Below, piece by piece: positions 1-8,701 of a stretch of DNA of 64,000 nt (positions are counted from its first letter, which is position 1; the number at the start of each line of letters is the position of its first letter). The position numbers and the translations under genes were made by a program. The DNA lies in the NCBI RefSeq assembly GCF_900166595.1, contig NZ_LT745763.1:3792525-3856524 (forward strand), read 5' to 3'. Below the pieces are notes generated by a model, which had not been told where the DNA came from, made no database searches, and saw nothing but the letters and a program-made list of their open reading frames with translations. Origin of the DNA: Virgibacillus dokdonensis (GTDB lineage: Bacteria; Bacillota; Bacilli; Bacillales; Amphibacillaceae).

Positions 1-129
1 ATTATCTGTATTTTCTTGACATATTCGAGCCTCACCATTACGATTAGTTTAATCATTATTTTCTAAATATTTAATAATAAATATTCCATTAACTGTAATT
101 GGGTAGATATTTTTTAGGAGGAAACATAG

Positions 130-561
130 TTGAAAAATCACGATGAATACCTTTATATAGGAAGACAATTACTAGATGCGCAACCATTTAGCAAATTTGT
201 AGGCGCCAAACTAACTACATTTAATGAAGGGGAAGCTGTGCTAGAAATACCAATAAAAGAAAATCTACTACAGCAAAATGGCTTTGTCCACGGTGGTGTT
301 TTAAGCTATGCTGCTGATAATGCATTAACTTTTACAGGAGGATCTGTTTTGGGCCCACATGTATTAACGTCCGAATACAAGATTAATTATGTACGTCCAG
401 CTATTGGAGAAAGTTTAATTGCTACCGGCTTAGTAGTGTATGCCGGAAAACGTCAAGCCGTATGTCGTTGTGATGTGGAAGTAATCAAGAACGGCGAAAA
501 GAAACTTTGCGCCACTGCTCAAGGAACCATTGTAACCTTTGACCCTTCATTAAAAATTTAA
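130..561 (+). CDS. PaaI-type hotdog-fold thioesterase
   Basis: A 143-residue single hotdog-domain protein of the PaaI/YigI group, which hydrolyses acyl- or aryl-CoA thioesters in the cytoplasm. The family signature lies at residues 50-56 (NGFVHGG), with the hotdog helix following it (AADNA) and an Asp at 63. The length is normal for the family. The TTG start is chosen because a strong AGGAGG site lies 8 bases upstream and no ATG fits as well. A GNAT gene follows 29 bases downstream on the same strand, so the two may be co-transcribed. The substrate cannot be told from the sequence. Confidence 0.85.
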   Translation: MKNHDEYLYIGRQLLDAQPFSKFVGAKLTTFNEGEAVLEIPIKENLLQQNGFVHGGVLSYAADNALTFTGGSVLGPHVLTSEYKINYVRPAIGESLIATGLVVYAGKRQAVCRCDVEVIKNGEKKLCATAQGTIVTFDPSLKI

Positions 562-590
562 CTACCATATAATAGATTGGAGAAAAGATA

Positions 591-1031
591 ATGCGTATTA
601 CCCAACCAACCATCAAAGAATTAAAGAGTGAGCAAGAGTGGATAGAAGCTTTTCCAATTATGAAACAATTAAGAACACATTTAAATACGCATTCCTTTAT
701 AGAACTAGTCTCACAAGCGGTGGAAGAGAATGATTACCAACTTTTTGCTTTATATGATGAAAATCGCATCGTGGCTGTTTGTGGGTTTATGCCAACGATT
801 ACGTTATACAACGGTAAATCCATATGGGTCTGTGACTTAGTTACTGACTCCAGCTTACGTTCAAAAGGATACGGGAAAACCCTCTTAAACTATGTTGAAC
901 ATTGGGCAAAAAAGCAAAACTATGACGTTGTTTCTCTTTCTTCTGGATTACAACGTGCGTCAGCACATCAATTTTACGAAGAAAAAATGGAGTATGGTAA
1001 AACGAGTTATGTCTTCGTTAAAAAACTATAA
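591..1031 (+). CDS. GNAT-family N-acetyltransferase
   Basis: A 146-residue acetyltransferase that transfers acetyl from acetyl-CoA to an unknown amine. The acetyl-CoA-binding motif A is visible as RSKGYG at residues 90-95, preceded by the strand VCDLVTD. The C-terminal part has the usual FYEEKMEY element (residues about 128-135). ATG start with a GGAG site about 9 bases upstream. It follows the thioesterase gene closely. Confidence 0.85.
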   Translation: MRITQPTIKELKSEQEWIEAFPIMKQLRTHLNTHSFIELVSQAVEENDYQLFALYDENRIVAVCGFMPTITLYNGKSIWVCDLVTDSSLRSKGYGKTLLNYVEHWAKKQNYDVVSLSSGLQRASAHQFYEEKMEYGKTSYVFVKKL

Positions 1032-1034
1032 ACT

Positions 1035-1133
1035 TTAGAAAAACTTCGATTGTCACCAAATCTTATGGCAGAAGCCTTAGTTTTGCTTATACTATAAACC
1101 CCAAAAAATCAAATCCTATGCTTTCCTATAGTA
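1035..1133. repeat. Dispersed intergenic repeat, copy A
   Basis: Shares a head-to-tail pattern with segments near 3852-3966 and 35661-35754: a hairpin region around (A)CTTGGCTTGTCGCCAAG(T), then CTTATGGC, a TTATACTATAAA block, and a terminal CTTTCCTATAGT. In this copy the hairpin arms have diverged, but the rest is well conserved. It fills most of the gap between the GNAT and TetR genes. Confidence 0.7.
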
Positions 1134-1259
1134 CAAATAAACTCGGCAATGTCTATACTAAAGGTTGCCGATTTTTACATGCTTCTGTTCGAATAAAAGT
1201 GCATTTCTAACCTATAACAAAAAGAATATCATGTGTTCACCTAAGACCGCAGAAACAGT

Positions 1260-1940
1260 CTAATGGTCATTTTGACGTATGCCATCCATAATGAATTGGA
1301 TTAGTTGCTCCACTTCGTATTCATGAATCCTATCTACATCTACAATAACAAAACGCGAGATGATAAATCCCCCTAAAACAGAAAGCAGTATATTGACGAC
1401 ATCATCTGTTGGAATATTTTTCAGTTCCTGCTTCGTTTTAAACGTTTCAATCGCCTTTCTAAAACGATAACGAATTTCATTAGCCAAATAAGGTAACAAC
1501 TCTTTCTTTAAGGATTCATTGTATATGATCTCTTTCATAACCACTTGTAAAATTTGTTTATTCTCAGAAAAGAACTGAATTCTATTATAAAGAAACGCAC
1601 GTAAAAATTCTTCAAACGTCGTTGTTTCTGCTGGCAGGACTTCAGCAAATACTTCTTCTGCCATGCCAGGAAGGGATGATTTGAAGAATGGCAAGATGAC
1701 AGAACGCAATACATTCTCTTTCGTTCCATAATGCTTAAAAATAAGACCTTCTGCAACCCCTGCTTGTTTGGCAATTTCATTTGTAGACGTGTTCGCATAC
1801 CCTTTTTCAGCAAATAATTGAATTGCTGTCTCTATAATCTTTTGTTGCTTTTCTGTCTGTTTTTTAGAACGTTTCGCCTCTGCAATCATGGAATCCAATA
1901 AGTTGTTGTACGTCAAATTACTTCCGTCCTTTCTATACAA
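1260..1940 (-). CDS. TetR/AcrR-family transcriptional regulator of the adjacent ABC exporter
   Basis: A 226-residue repressor. The N-terminal helix-turn-helix spans roughly residues 35-80 (IIETAIQLFAEKGY... then TSTNEIAKQAGVAEGLIFKHYGTKE) and is followed by a helical ligand-binding domain. It is the last gene of a minus-strand set of ATPase, permease and regulator, the layout of the B. subtilis yfiLMNR type. It probably represses the set through the palindrome upstream of the ATPase gene. The start is uncertain: TTG at 1940 has AGGGA 6 bases upstream, while TTG at 1916 has AAGGA 10 bases upstream. Ligand unknown. Confidence 0.85.
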   Translation of the reverse strand: MYRKDGSNLTYNNLLDSMIAEAKRSKKQTEKQQKIIETAIQLFAEKGYANTSTNEIAKQAGVAEGLIFKHYGTKENVLRSVILPFFKSSLPGMAEEVFAEVLPAETTTFEEFLRAFLYNRIQFFSENKQILQVVMKEIIYNESLKKELLPYLANEIRYRFRKAIETFKTKQELKNIPTDDVVNILLSVLGGFIISRFVIVDVDRIHEYEVEQLIQFIMDGIRQNDH

Positions 1941-1978
1941 AATACGTCCCTAATATTTACTTCATAGAAAATACATTG

Positions 1979-3031
1979 TTACAATTTTCGGTATTTCTTT
2001 AATCCAATTAAATTCAAGATAATGAGTACGAATGCAAATAACAGTAACACATACAAATCCCCAGTTATATCAGCTAGCCCTAAGCCTTCATACATTACGC
2101 TCTGTAACGCATCTCCAGCGTAATAAAGCGGCATTAATTTTGCTAATACTTGTAGCCAATCTGCCATGCCTTCCAGTGGAATAATCCCCGAAAAGAAAAT
2201 TTGTGGAATCACAACGATTGGAATAAACTGCATCATTTGAAACTCCGATTCAGCAAAGGCAGATAGTAAGATGCCTAAAGATAAGGCAACTAAAGCTAAC
2301 ATCAAATTGATGAGAAGCACATTCCAAATCGAGCCGATTAAAACCATTTGAAGTACATTCACAGCAAAGAAAACTACAATAATCGTTTGCAATAAAGCAA
2401 ATATGCCAAAACCGATTAAATATGCAGCAACAATTTCCCCTCTTTTAACAGGAGAAGCCATTAATCGTTCTAATGTTCCAGTCGTTCGTTCCTTCAATAA
2501 ACCAATACCCGAAATAAGGAACACGAAGAAAAACACAAAAAAGCCGATAAATAACGGACCTAACCGATCAAAAAACACGGTATCTTCATTTCCATAGACA
2601 TATGAAATGGCAACTGTATTGTCCTCTTGGTTTAAACTTTTTTGCATCTGATCAGGAATTTGCATCTTACTTGTTATTTGCTTTATGTTCATTTCAAGCG
2701 TTCGCGAAATCGTTGGATCACTATTTAATAGCGTAAGTTGCTGTTTTTCATCATCCATTTTTAAAAATCCGTCCAATTCATCGTCAACTACTGTAGCATG
2801 GGCATTTTTAACATTTGTATATTTCTGCACCTCTATATTTTTTGCTTCTAACTTATTAATAAAACTATCATCTGCACCCTCTATACCTAAAAGCGGATCT
2901 ACTTGTTCGCTGTTAAATAACAAATGCATGAGGGTCAATATGAATAGAGGGGCAACCAATAATAATGCTAATGTTCGTTTATCTCGAAACATCTGCTTAA
3001 AAATACGTCGCACAATCGCCTTTATCCTCAT
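1979..3031 (-). CDS. ABC-2 type exporter permease
   Basis: A 350-residue membrane subunit of an ABC exporter. One N-terminal membrane helix (about residues 20-40) is followed by a long extracytoplasmic segment (about 40-155). Five or so helices make up the C-terminal half, including the conserved ABC-2 element RTTGTLERLMASPVKRGE before residue 200. This is the YhgE/DrrB-like domain plan. The start lies 1 base after the stop of the ATPase gene, so translation is probably coupled. Likely role: efflux of a drug, lipid or peptide; substrate not visible. Confidence 0.88.
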   Translation of the reverse strand: MRIKAIVRRIFKQMFRDKRTLALLLVAPLFILTLMHLLFNSEQVDPLLGIEGADDSFINKLEAKNIEVQKYTNVKNAHATVVDDELDGFLKMDDEKQQLTLLNSDPTISRTLEMNIKQITSKMQIPDQMQKSLNQEDNTVAISYVYGNEDTVFFDRLGPLFIGFFVFFFVFLISGIGLLKERTTGTLERLMASPVKRGEIVAAYLIGFGIFALLQTIIVVFFAVNVLQMVLIGSIWNVLLINLMLALVALSLGILLSAFAESEFQMMQFIPIVVIPQIFFSGIIPLEGMADWLQVLAKLMPLYYAGDALQSVMYEGLGLADITGDLYVLLLFAFVLIILNLIGLKKYRKL

Positions 3032-3032
3032 A

Positions 3033-3752
3033 CTACATTCGCCCCGCTTTCAAAAACACGTCATCTAAATTATTTGCACTATAATTCTTTTTTAATGCAT
3101 ATGGAGAACCTGTTGTAATAATGGCTCCCTCCCTAATCATTGCAATACAATCACATTTTTCCGCTTCATCCATGACATGCGTTGTCACGATAATGGTCTT
3201 TCCTTCTTCGTTTTTTAGGCGTAACAATTCATTCCAAATGCTAAGCCGTAATGCAGGATCAATGCCAACAGTTGGTTCATCTAAAATAAGAACATCAGGA
3301 TTTTGAATGAAGGCAATAGCAAGCGATAGTCGGCGTTTCATCCCACCAGAATAGGTAGAGACTTTTTTGGACAAATCTTTTTCTAGATTCACCAAATCCG
3401 CCACATACTTTATCCTTTCTTTCAGCTGCTGGGTTTTCAATTGATAAAGCGAACCAAAAAATTGCAAGTTTTCTCTTCCTGTTAACTCAAAGTACAAGGC
3501 ATCCGATTGCGCCATATAACCAATTCTTTGCATTAAAGACAAGTTCGGCATAGATTGTCCGAGCACATGAATCTCCCCTTGATCGGGAACTTCCATTCCA
3601 ACCACCATTTTGACTAAGGTTGTCTTACCAGCTCCTGAAGGTCCAATTAAACCATAGACACTCCCTTCCCCTATCATCAAATCTACCTGTCGTAGCACGT
3701 TATTTTTCCGATAACGCTTACTAACATTTTTAACTGACACCGCATGTTGCAA
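3033..3752 (-). CDS. ABC exporter ATP-binding protein
   Basis: ATPase partner of the permease encoded just downstream. Walker A (GPSGAGKTT), Q-loop region (YMAQSD), signature YSGGM and Walker B VLILDEPT are all present in the expected order, with the H-loop in TTHVMDEAE. A GTG four codons upstream (3764) would overlap the ribosome site. The TTG at 3752 sits 6 bases after AAGGTGGAG and is the better start, giving 239 residues. First gene of the ATPase-permease-TetR set. Confidence 0.88.
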   Translation of the reverse strand: MQHAVSVKNVSKRYRKNNVLRQVDLMIGEGSVYGLIGPSGAGKTTLVKMVVGMEVPDQGEIHVLGQSMPNLSLMQRIGYMAQSDALYFELTGRENLQFFGSLYQLKTQQLKERIKYVADLVNLEKDLSKKVSTYSGGMKRRLSLAIAFIQNPDVLILDEPTVGIDPALRLSIWNELLRLKNEEGKTIIVTTHVMDEAEKCDCIAMIREGAIITTGSPYALKKNYSANNLDDVFLKAGRM

Positions 3753-3774
3753 TGGTATCTCCACCTTTTTATAA

Positions 3775-3824
3775 AGTGATTACTTACTCACTATAATTTA
3801 ATCAAAACTCACACAAAGTGTCAA
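3775..3824 (-). promoter_or_regulatory. Promoter and palindromic operator of the TetR-ABC operon
   Basis: On the minus strand, TTGACA (3824-3819) and TTAAAT (3801-3796) are separated by 17 bases. Immediately downstream is the inverted repeat AGTGATTACTTACTCACT (3775-3792), arms AGTGA/TCACT, placed where a bound repressor would block transcription start. The spacing and position suit the TetR protein encoded at the end of the operon. The assignment is inferred. Confidence 0.6.
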
Positions 3825-3851
3825 TGCAATTCCTATCTGCTTTCCTTCCTC

Positions 3852-3966
3852 TTAGAAAGACTTGGCTTGTCGCCAAGTCTTATGGCAAAAACCTTTGTTT
3901 TTATTATACTATAAATCAAAACATCTTATACTCCCTCTATATACTAACGTTTTCTTTCCTATAGTG
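3852..3966. repeat. Dispersed intergenic repeat, copy B
   Basis: Best-preserved hairpin of the family: CTTGGCTTGTCGCCAAG forms an 8-bp stem (with flanking GA/TC) and a 5-base loop. It is followed by TCTTATGGC, TTATACTATAAA and finally CTTTCCTATAGTG. It lies between the divergent ABC operon and SDR gene, so it separates two promoters. Confidence 0.75.
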
Positions 3967-4205
3967 ATAAAAAGCTACTACTAAAAACGCTATAATTAAA
4001 GAATAGCTGCTAGCATACCTTTTTTCATCTCCAACGAAGACCACTTTCTTCCTTGTTTTATTTACACATGCTTAAAAACCCCCTAGCCAAAACTGCTATA
4101 TGTTTATAGTTTTGTCACATTTTGTCGTTTTTTATCAATACGAGGCTATAACTGAGTGGTATAATAGGAATTGGATATAAAAGTTCATTTTTGGGAGGCT
4201 TTATA

Positions 4206-4979
4206 ATGGAAAAAGTAGCCGTAGTTACAGGATCCGCAGAAGGCTTAGGAAAAGGGATTGCTCATCGTTTATGTAAAGATGGGTTTAAAGTAGTCGTTCA
4301 TGACATTAATGAACCAATGCTAAACCAAACAGTAAAAGAGTTTAAAGAAGAAGGTTTTGACGTCCATGGCGTTGTTGGTAATGTTGCCAAACGAGAAGAC
4401 CAGTTTAATGTAGTGAAAGAAACAGTAGCACATTTCGGTCGTTTAGATGTATTCATAAATAACGCTGGCGTTGACGCAATTACACCTTTCTTACAAGTTG
4501 AAGAAGAAGAGCTAAATCGCTCATTCCAAATCAATGTAAATGGTACTGTATTCGGTACACAAGCTGCTGCCGAACAATTTATAAAACAGGAAACAAAAGG
4601 GAAAGTAATTAACGCATGTAGCATTGCTGGCCATGAATCATATGAAATGCTAAGTACTTATTCCGCTACAAAGCATGCTGTAAGATCTTTTACCCATTCA
4701 TCAGCCAAAGAGTTAGCTAAACACCAAATCACAGTGAATGCATACTGCCCTGGTATAGCAAAAACAAGAATGTGGGATAGAATTGATGAAGAAATGGTAA
4801 AACATAGCGATAACTTAAAACCAGGTGAAGCTTTTGAACAATATTCTTCTGCTATCGCTTTACAACGTTATCAAACTCCAGAAGATGTTGCTAACTTAGT
4901 TTCATTCCTAGCTTCCGATGATGCAGATTACATTACAGGTCAAACGATTCTAACGGATGGTGGCCTTGTTTATAGATAA
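4206..4979 (+). CDS. Short-chain dehydrogenase, acetoin/diacetyl reductase-like
   Basis: A 257-residue classical SDR. The nucleotide motif TGSAEGLG (residues 8-15), NNAG (85-88) and the catalytic Ser139, Tyr152 and Lys156 (YSATK) are in place. The C-terminal part (MWDRIDEEM..., then [20 protein letters not shown] and [10 protein letters not shown]) closely follows acetoin/diacetyl reductases, which interconvert diacetyl, acetoin and 2,3-butanediol with NAD(H). The ATG at 4206 follows GGGAGG by 8 bases; an upstream in-frame TTG overlaps that site. An extended -10 (TGgTATAAT, ending 4165) lies about 40 bases upstream. Substrate assignment is by family resemblance. Confidence 0.8.
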   Translation: MEKVAVVTGSAEGLGKGIAHRLCKDGFKVVVHDINEPMLNQTVKEFKEEGFDVHGVVGNVAKREDQFNVVKETVAHFGRLDVFINNAGVDAITPFLQVEEEELNRSFQINVNGTVFGTQAAAEQFIKQETKGKVINACSIAGHESYEMLSTYSATKHAVRSFTHSSAKELAKHQITVNAYCPGIAKTRMWDRIDEEMVKHSDNLKPGEAFEQYSSAIALQRYQTPEDVANLVSFLASDDADYITGQTILTDGGLVYR

Positions 4980-5064
4980 ACAAATAAACGGCATAGCTGA
5001 CACACCCCCAATTGTTCATTTCAGCTAGATCGATATTGTTTTCTCATTATGTTGCTTTCATAAT

Positions 5065-5099
5065 AATCTGCCGGAAAATGACCGGCAGATTTTGTTTTT
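5065..5099 (+). terminator. Rho-independent terminator after the SDR gene
   Basis: A 10-bp perfect stem AATCTGCCGG/CCGGCAGATT with a 7-base loop, followed by TTTGTTTTT. Confidence 0.85.
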
Positions 5100-5243
5100 A
5101 TTCATTAATCTATTTATATTGGATTTAACTGCTAGAAGAACTTCCAAACGTGAATAATAAACGTACCGATTCTTCTTTTACAGAATCACTCCACTAATAT
5201 CCCAAAGTAAACGTTTCCGGACAAAATGATATGATCACATGCA

Positions 5244-5987
5244 TTATTCCCACTTAAAAAATTTGATAGAAAGCACTGTACATATTACTGCAACAATCGC
5301 CATTACCATGATTGGAAGTAATACATGGTCCATTTCCATTCCAAGAGAGGCCGCTTTTATTAGCTTAATACCCTGCGTCATCGGCATTATATCAGCCACT
5401 CTTTGAAGTGCCTCTGGCATAACTTCATAAGGCAATGTTGCACCCGAAAAAATAAGCATAGGAAAATACAATAAAATGGCTAATACACTAGCTGTTTTTG
5501 TATTAGGTGCGAGACCACCAACCATCATGCCGATACTAAAAATAGATAGCATAACTAAAAAATAACCACCCAAAAAATAAAACCACGATCCTACCAATTG
5601 GAAATTGAAAAATAATACGGCAACAAGATAAAGAAGCAGAAGTGACGCGACGGCATATAATGCATAAATGACTAATTGTACGAACAGAATCATCACAGGT
5701 GTAACGGGGGTTACTTTAAAACGTTTCAGTATTTTTTTACTGCGGTATTCAGATATTACTAATGGAAGACCCATGACTCCACCAGCCAAAATGGAAATGG
5801 TAACAAGCGCTCCAAAGGACTGCTGTAAAAAAGTATAATCTGCTCCATGAAAAGCAGGGTTGTCTTCATAGATAATACCTAGGATGACTAACACGATTAG
5901 CGGCATACAAATAGCAAAAATGAACATATCCATTCCTCTTAGCGAAAGTTTTAATTCTGTTTTAAGCATAGTTCTAAAGGTACTCAT
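5244..5987 (-). CDS. ABC-2 type exporter permease (MerR-linked)
   Basis: A 247-residue polytopic membrane protein with about six hydrophobic segments and the ABC-2 pattern (EYRSKKILKRFKVTPVTP near residue 80, then GGLAPNTKTASV and FPMLIFSGATLP in the second half). The chosen ATG lies 8 bases after GGAGG and overlaps the end of the ATPase gene by 14 bases. An upstream in-frame start would lie deep inside the ATPase gene. Forms an exporter with the ATPase; substrate unknown. Confidence 0.85.
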   Translation of the reverse strand: MSTFRTMLKTELKLSLRGMDMFIFAICMPLIVLVILGIIYEDNPAFHGADYTFLQQSFGALVTISILAGGVMGLPLVISEYRSKKILKRFKVTPVTPVMILFVQLVIYALYAVASLLLLYLVAVLFFNFQLVGSWFYFLGGYFLVMLSIFSIGMMVGGLAPNTKTASVLAILLYFPMLIFSGATLPYEVMPEALQRVADIMPMTQGIKLIKAASLGMEMDHVLLPIMVMAIVAVICTVLSIKFFKWE

Positions 5988-6711
5988 TTCCCATTTCCTC
6001 CTCTGTATACCATAAATAAGTATCTTCAAATTTATCAAAAGGACTTGAAGCTATAGCGTCTTCAACTGTTCCATGAAACACCATCTGCCCTTTCCTCAAA
6101 ATGCAAATGCCATCACAGAGATTTTCCACTTCATCCATAAAATGTGAGGTTAAGAAAATGGTTAGCCCCTTTTTCTTTAAACTAGTAAGAATTTTCCATA
6201 CATCTCGTCTTGCTCTTTCATCAAGCCCAGTTGTTAATTCATCCAAAAAAACAACTTCTGGTTGAGGGATAAGAGCAAGAACAATGAATAGCCTTTGACG
6301 CTGCCCTCCCGAAAGCTTGCTAACAAGATTTTTACGCTTATCAAAAATACCAAATTGCTCCAATAATTTTTTATAATTATCCGTTTTCTTATAAAAAGAT
6401 TGCGTTACTTCGCATAATTCTTGGACTGTTATTTTTTCTTGATAATGTGCTTCCTGAAATTGCACCCCTACTCTTTGAAACAATTGTTTTCTTTCTTTCC
6501 ATGGGTTTTTCCCTAAAATAGTAACTCTTCCACTATCTGCTTTTTTGGTACCTAGCATACATTCAATCGTTGTGCTTTTTCCCGCACCATTTGCACCAAG
6601 TAAGCCAAATACCGCTCCCCTTTTTATGGAAAGACTCAAATTTTTTATTACTGGTAGCCCATTAAAAGACTTCGATAGGTGCTCCACACGAATAACGTCT
6701 TGCATAGACAT
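5974..6711 (-). CDS. ABC exporter ATP-binding protein (MerR-linked)
   Basis: A 245-residue ATPase with Walker A GANGAGKST (39-47), signature LSGGQ (133-137), Walker B VVFLDE (153-158) and H-loop TSHFMDEVE. The segment after Walker B reads LDELTTGLD rather than DEPT; this variant is common in ABC-2 drug exporters. Translationally coupled to the permease gene. The double-MerR gene lies directly upstream on the same strand, separated by a hairpin, and is the likely regulator. Confidence 0.88.
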   Translation of the reverse strand: MSMQDVIRVEHLSKSFNGLPVIKNLSLSIKRGAVFGLLGANGAGKSTTIECMLGTKKADSGRVTILGKNPWKERKQLFQRVGVQFQEAHYQEKITVQELCEVTQSFYKKTDNYKKLLEQFGIFDKRKNLVSKLSGGQRQRLFIVLALIPQPEVVFLDELTTGLDERARRDVWKILTSLKKKGLTIFLTSHFMDEVENLCDGICILRKGQMVFHGTVEDAIASSPFDKFEDTYLWYTEEEMGNEYL

Positions 6712-6750
6712 TTTGACATCTCCTCCTTATTTTATTGTCGAATAAAAGAA

Positions 6751-6776
6751 TAACACCAGCGAGAAGGCTGGTGTTA
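6751..6776 (-). terminator. Hairpin between the MerR gene and the ABC genes
   Basis: Perfect 10-bp stem TAACACCAGC/GCTGGTGTTA with a 6-base loop. On the minus strand it is followed by TTCTTTTATTC, so it may terminate or attenuate transcription from the MerR gene into the ABC genes. The half-site CTGGTGTTA recurs at about 7577-7585, upstream of the MerR gene, so it could alternatively be a regulator site. Confidence 0.5.
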
Positions 6777-6787
6777 AAGTGTAGGGT

Positions 6788-7531
6788 TTAACAAAATCTA
6801 TTTTTCATATATTGCAGTTGATTAATCATGATTTGCGCGTTGCTTTCAGCTTTGTTCAATGAGTCTATTAACTTATCGCATACTGAAATAATATCTTCCT
6901 GATTCGTAGGCGTATTAAGTACTTTTTTTAAATTTGTATTAGGATTTAAAGACACGGCATGGAGCATGCGTAAAATGGACTCAAGAGAATAATTTGCACA
7001 TCGAAGAGAGCGAATAATTTTCAACTGCCGAATATCTTCATCTCTATAAATGCGATAACCGTTTTTCTTACGTTTCACAGATAGGAGACCATTCATCTCC
7101 CAATTTCTAAGTGTATCCATAGAAATATGAAGATATTCAGAAACCTCTTTTCGTTTCATATGCCGTTTGTTTTGGGTTGGTTCACCGTATAGAAGCCTTT
7201 TCACAATGCGTATAGCTTCTTCTGCATTATTTCGTTCTTCTTGTAATTGTTCTATGTATTCCTGGGTAAGCTGAAGAGCCTTATCATAATCACCTAACGC
7301 TGCTGTCTTGACCATCTTGACCATTTTTTTCCTTAGTCCATTTTGTAACACTTCGATTTGGAAGGCTCGTCGGGCAAGTCTGAATTGTTCTACGTGATGA
7401 TCCGTAAAAATACGATAGCCATTTACTTGACGTTTAGGTTTTGGAATAAGACCTAAATCTTCATATAGTCGTACTGTATTAGGATGAATTCCAATTAATT
7501 CAGCAATTTGCGAGGTTTTATACGTATACAT
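6788..7531 (-). CDS. MerR-family regulator with two DNA-binding domains
   Basis: A 247-residue protein with two complete MerR-type winged helix domains in tandem. The first is at about residues 4-72 (IAELIGIHPNTVRLYEDLGL with NGYRIF in the wing). The second is at about 125-192 (VSEYLHISMDTLRNWEMNGL with NGYRIY in the wing). Helical linkers follow each. Standard MerR proteins have a single such domain. Placed upstream of an ABC exporter, it probably senses a drug or peptide and controls that exporter. No metal-binding Cys cluster is seen. ATG start. Confidence 0.85.
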   Translation of the reverse strand: MYTYKTSQIAELIGIHPNTVRLYEDLGLIPKPKRQVNGYRIFTDHHVEQFRLARRAFQIEVLQNGLRKKMVKMVKTAALGDYDKALQLTQEYIEQLQEERNNAEEAIRIVKRLLYGEPTQNKRHMKRKEVSEYLHISMDTLRNWEMNGLLSVKRKKNGYRIYRDEDIRQLKIIRSLRCANYSLESILRMLHAVSLNPNTNLKKVLNTPTNQEDIISVCDKLIDSLNKAESNAQIMINQLQYMKNRFC

Positions 7532-7705
7532 AGTTTATTACCCCCATACTATTACCGTAACATGGATGGAAAGTCTGGTGTTATAATGGAGAGTTAGATG
7601 AAATTTATTCTCTAGCTTCAACGATAGTTGTGTTCATCTAATCTTGATACGATGGGCAATAACACTAATACACACCATCACCAGTTGAACTGATGGTTTT
7701 GTTTA

Positions 7706-8701
7706 TTAATTTATTAAAATAACCTTCCCCATATTGGGTTGAGCTGTTTCAGCACATTGCACAGCTTCTTTAACCTCAAATAAAGGATAAGTTGCCGCAT
7801 GCTTCATCAAAGTTACTTTTCCTTCGACGATGAATTGAATTATTTGTTTGAAGGCTTTTTGCCAATCATGTGTAGAAACTTGCTTATTCCAATGTCTTAA
7901 ATGAAATAAACGCGCATTAACCTTTACTTGTGTCGAAATCAACTTCCAATCAACAGGAACTCCTGATAACAAACCAAGTGTTAAAAAATCACCATCAGGT
8001 TGTACACACAAAGCTAGCTCTGTTCCAGAAAAGCCTCCTACAGCATCAATTGCAGCTGCTACACCATTTCCATTGGTGATCTCCATCACATTATGATAGA
8101 TGGATTTCGTTGTATTTGTCGAATGAATTACATGCGCAGCGCCTAATCGTTGTAGCTCCTTTTTATGATGATCATTTCGTAATACTGCAATCATCTCAAT
8201 GCCGATTAACCTAGATAATTGTGCCATAATCCTACCAATAGAAGAACCAGCTGCATTAACAAGTAGCACGTCCCCTTCTTTTAAGCGTAATACTTCTGTA
8301 CAAATCACCCAGGCTGTTATCGGGTTTATATATAACTGACAGGCTATATAATTAGGAATAGCATCAGGAATTGGAACCACATACTCCTTTTTTGTTTGCA
8401 CAAATTCCTGCCAAGTTCCTTCTCCACGTAAAGGAAGGACTCGCATGCCGACAAGCTGTTTAGAAACCGCTTCACCAACTTCTTCAATGATGCCAACACC
8501 TTCATATCCAGGAATATTAGGCAAAGAAATACGATGTGCATAAGATCCTCTAATAGGAATAAGATCAGAAGGATTGATTGGACGTGCTAGCATTCGAACG
8601 AGCACCTCATCGGCTGCTGGTGGCGATAAATATTGGTTTCCAACTTGTAACACTCTAGTTGGTGCTCCAAACTCACAGAATTTCACACATGTAGCTTGCA
8701 A
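7706..8701 (-). CDS. Zinc-independent alcohol dehydrogenase / quinone oxidoreductase (MDR family)
   Basis: A 331-residue medium-chain dehydrogenase/reductase. The GroES-like N-terminal half has PINPSDL and PGYEGVG; the Rossmann half has NAAGSSIGRIMAQ (about residues 149-161). It lacks the Cys cluster of zinc enzymes and resembles enoyl reductase/quinone oxidoreductase members that use NADPH. The TTG start follows GAGGGGGG by 5 bases. A hairpin (ACCATCA/TGATGGT, 7672-7695) lies just beyond the stop. Physiological substrate not visible. Confidence 0.82.
   Translation of the reverse strand: MQATCVKFCEFGAPTRVLQVGNQYLSPPAADEVLVRMLARPINPSDLIPIRGSYAHRISLPNIPGYEGVGIIEEVGEAVSKQLVGMRVLPLRGEGTWQEFVQTKKEYVVPIPDAIPNYIACQLYINPITAWVICTEVLRLKEGDVLLVNAAGSSIGRIMAQLSRLIGIEMIAVLRNDHHKKELQRLGAAHVIHSTNTTKSIYHNVMEITNGNGVAAAIDAVGGFSGTELALCVQPDGDFLTLGLLSGVPVDWKLISTQVKVNARLFHLRHWNKQVSTHDWQKAFKQIIQFIVEGKVTLMKHAATYPLFEVKEAVQCAETAQPNMGKVILIN

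Noticed and set aside
1535..1813. 92-codon frame antisense-frame-shifted to the TetR gene
   Set aside because: It lies wholly inside the TetR gene in another frame, has low-complexity basic composition and no ribosome site.
2685..3068. 127-codon plus-strand frame over the ABC permease
   Set aside because: Antisense shadow of a clearly coding permease gene with full ABC-2 motifs.
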